Assembly (NCBI GenBank): GCA_947846985.1 | Contig: CANTUZ010000004.1 | Span: 50,135,672 to 50,199,671 of the forward strand | DNA from: Fratercula arctica | Taxonomy: Eukaryota; Chordata; Aves; Charadriiformes; Alcidae | Direction of reading: 5' to 3' | DNA length: 64,000 nucleotides | In this document: positions 62,261 to 64,000 of the stretch, piece by piece | How the letters are laid out: the number at the start of each line of letters is the position of its first letter | How positions within the stretch are numbered: the stretch's first letter is position 1 | The notes under the pieces: model-generated | Told to the model about the DNA's origin: nothing | The model's database searches: none | What the model saw: only the letters and a program-made list of their open reading frames with translations | Translations under genes and position numbers: made by a program

Positions 62261-64000
62261 ATAATACTTGTCCATCCGTTTTAGAGTTTTTAAATACAGT
62301 TATCATCATGGCATATTTGCTTCCATTCTACACCCTCATACCCTTAGAATACATTTTTTGCCCATGGTAGGGATTTTTGTTGCTTTTAAAGTGGGTAGAT
62401 GTGAAGATTAGCAAGAGTTCAGGAGAAAAAGAAGCATTTCAGTGCATCATTTCAACATTTCACCCTCCTGGGAGGTTGCTGTTTATTGAAAGGCTTTTAT
62501 TGAGAGGAAGATTTTGCAGCATTTTTTAATTCTGGTCAGACTCTGGATTCACCATATTTCTTCTGAAGCTTCTTGTGCAGACAAATGCCCTCAACAAGAC
62601 TGATTTGTTCTCAGCTCTCTCAAAGCGTGTTGTGCATGGTCTCAGAGCTGCAGAACTGCCATTGTGTTTTGTAAGATGAGTTTGATATTGCTGGGGCATG
62701 AGATACTTAACTGCCTTGCATATTCTAACAGGTGTTGGAAGTGCACAGCAAATGAACGGTCTTAAAGCAGAGATGCCATGCATTTGTCTGCCTAAAACTG
62801 GATGGGGATCTTGTACTAGCTAGAGCCTAGATGTTTTCTTTCTGCATACATTCACATGATTTACAACAGTGTGCAAGGAAAGCCAATAACATAAGCAGGA
62901 GGGCAAGTGTGGAAGAAAGCAAAGCGTATTTCCCCAAAGATGTGTGTGCAGGAGGGTGGACAGGGACAGTGCAAGCAAACATCCTAGGATGTTAGAAATG
63001 AAAGAATGCATTGCTTAGAAACCAAGACTGGATGTCAGAGCGTAGGAAGGCAATCACCTCCAGTATGGGAAGAGCCTTGCAGTGCATTTGGACAGCACGT
63101 TTGGCATTGGGGGTGCCAACACAGGTTGACAGTAGTTGCTGCTACTAACTGTAACTTAGTAAATGAGAAGACTAACATAGGATACCTCATGCCTTTTCTT
63201 TCAGGTGAAGAACTCAATCTGTTGTTTTGAGGGTTGTAGAACCACATTATTTTTTTTGCCAACAGTTAAAAAAAATCTCCAAGGAACAAATAACACACTC
63301 TGCCCTGGTGGTCACTGTGTCTCCCTTCTAGAATGATAACCAGGTGAGCTTGAGGACTTGGGCTGTGTAAGCTGTTAATGAGTGTGTGTTAGAACTTGAT
63401 CCCTGCCTAGATCGCATTCTAGACCTCCTGAGGATGGGAGTCTGTCCCAGCTCTGATCACTGATTCTTGACTCAGTCATTTATGCTGTAACTAGCCGTGC
63501 CTTTAGCAGGAGTGGTTCTGGTCTGTTTTCTAGCATCTCAGCCAAGATTGTGACCACTATAATCATACTTAAGGAACACAAATTGCTCATTTGTCATTGG
63601 CTAGTGTCTAAAAATATCCCTGGATCACAAACGAGGAATTCGTTCACAGGGCATTTTGAAGGCTCTTAGCTCTTAGCTGGAAACTGTGCAGTCACCATTA
63701 GTGCAACATCGGGGTAGTACTGCACTAACCAGCTTGGAATTTGTAGCACTGTCACTGTAGAAAGGAGAAAATAATTGTAAAAAGCAGAAGCCACATCTGT
63801 CAGCTTGCAAATATCTTGTAAACATGAACTCACATGAAAGATGCTGTTTTCAAACATAGATATATGAAGGTACATCCATCTTTAAGCCATTAAATCATAG
63901 AGATATCAATGTCAAAATTATTGATTATCAATAAGATCTGAGTATTGCTGCCATAAAAGTCATCCTGGATCAGTCTCAGGTAACTGACTGCAAAGCAGTT
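62261..64000. other. Gene-free stretch to the right edge
   Basis: Short open frames only, with no recognisable gene. Confidence 0.5.

Overview
This is a vertebrate nuclear genome window, and almost certainly a bird. The reasons are: split genes with GT-AG introns; two CR1 LINE tails ending in the TTCTATGA-type terminus, plus a third in reverse; two related solo LTRs with TG...CCACAACA ends of the kind common in bird endogenous retroviruses; and a bird-like ortholog of a conserved vertebrate gene. There are no operons, CRISPR arrays or other prokaryotic features. I cannot name the species.

Layout. (1) 292-6109, minus strand: the 5' three exons of a gene I do not recognise. It encodes a signal peptide, about 140 residues of Ser/Thr/Pro-rich mucin-like stalk, and the start of a cysteine-rich Ephrin_rec_like/GCC2_GCC3-type region. 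It has a TATA box at 6267-6273 and runs off the left edge. (2) 6274-18.0 kb: no supported gene; two CR1 3' fragments at 9.2-9.5 and 10.2-10.6 kb. (3) 18443-39591, minus strand: a complete NELFA (negative elongation factor A, formerly WHSC2) in 11 coding exons, giving 525 residues in an uninterrupted frame. Its last intron begins with GC, not GT. (4) 39.6-40.3 kb: the NELFA CpG-rich promoter, with four YY1-type motifs on the plus strand and a fifth on the minus strand over the NELFA start codon. (5) 40.4-64.0 kb: about 24 kb of AT-rich DNA with no recognisable exon, holding two solo LTRs (43.8 and 56.5 kb), an inverted CR1 tail at 62.1 kb and one possible old repeat at 47.2-47.7 kb.

Function. 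NELFA is a nuclear housekeeping gene: its product is a subunit of NELF, which holds RNA polymerase II in promoter-proximal pausing. The left-hand gene looks like a secreted or surface glycoprotein with a TATA promoter, so a different kind of control. The two lie in the same orientation about 12 kb apart, and nothing suggests they work together. Exon boundaries were placed by hand from splice signals, reading phase and recalled family sequence; no alignment or transcript data were available.
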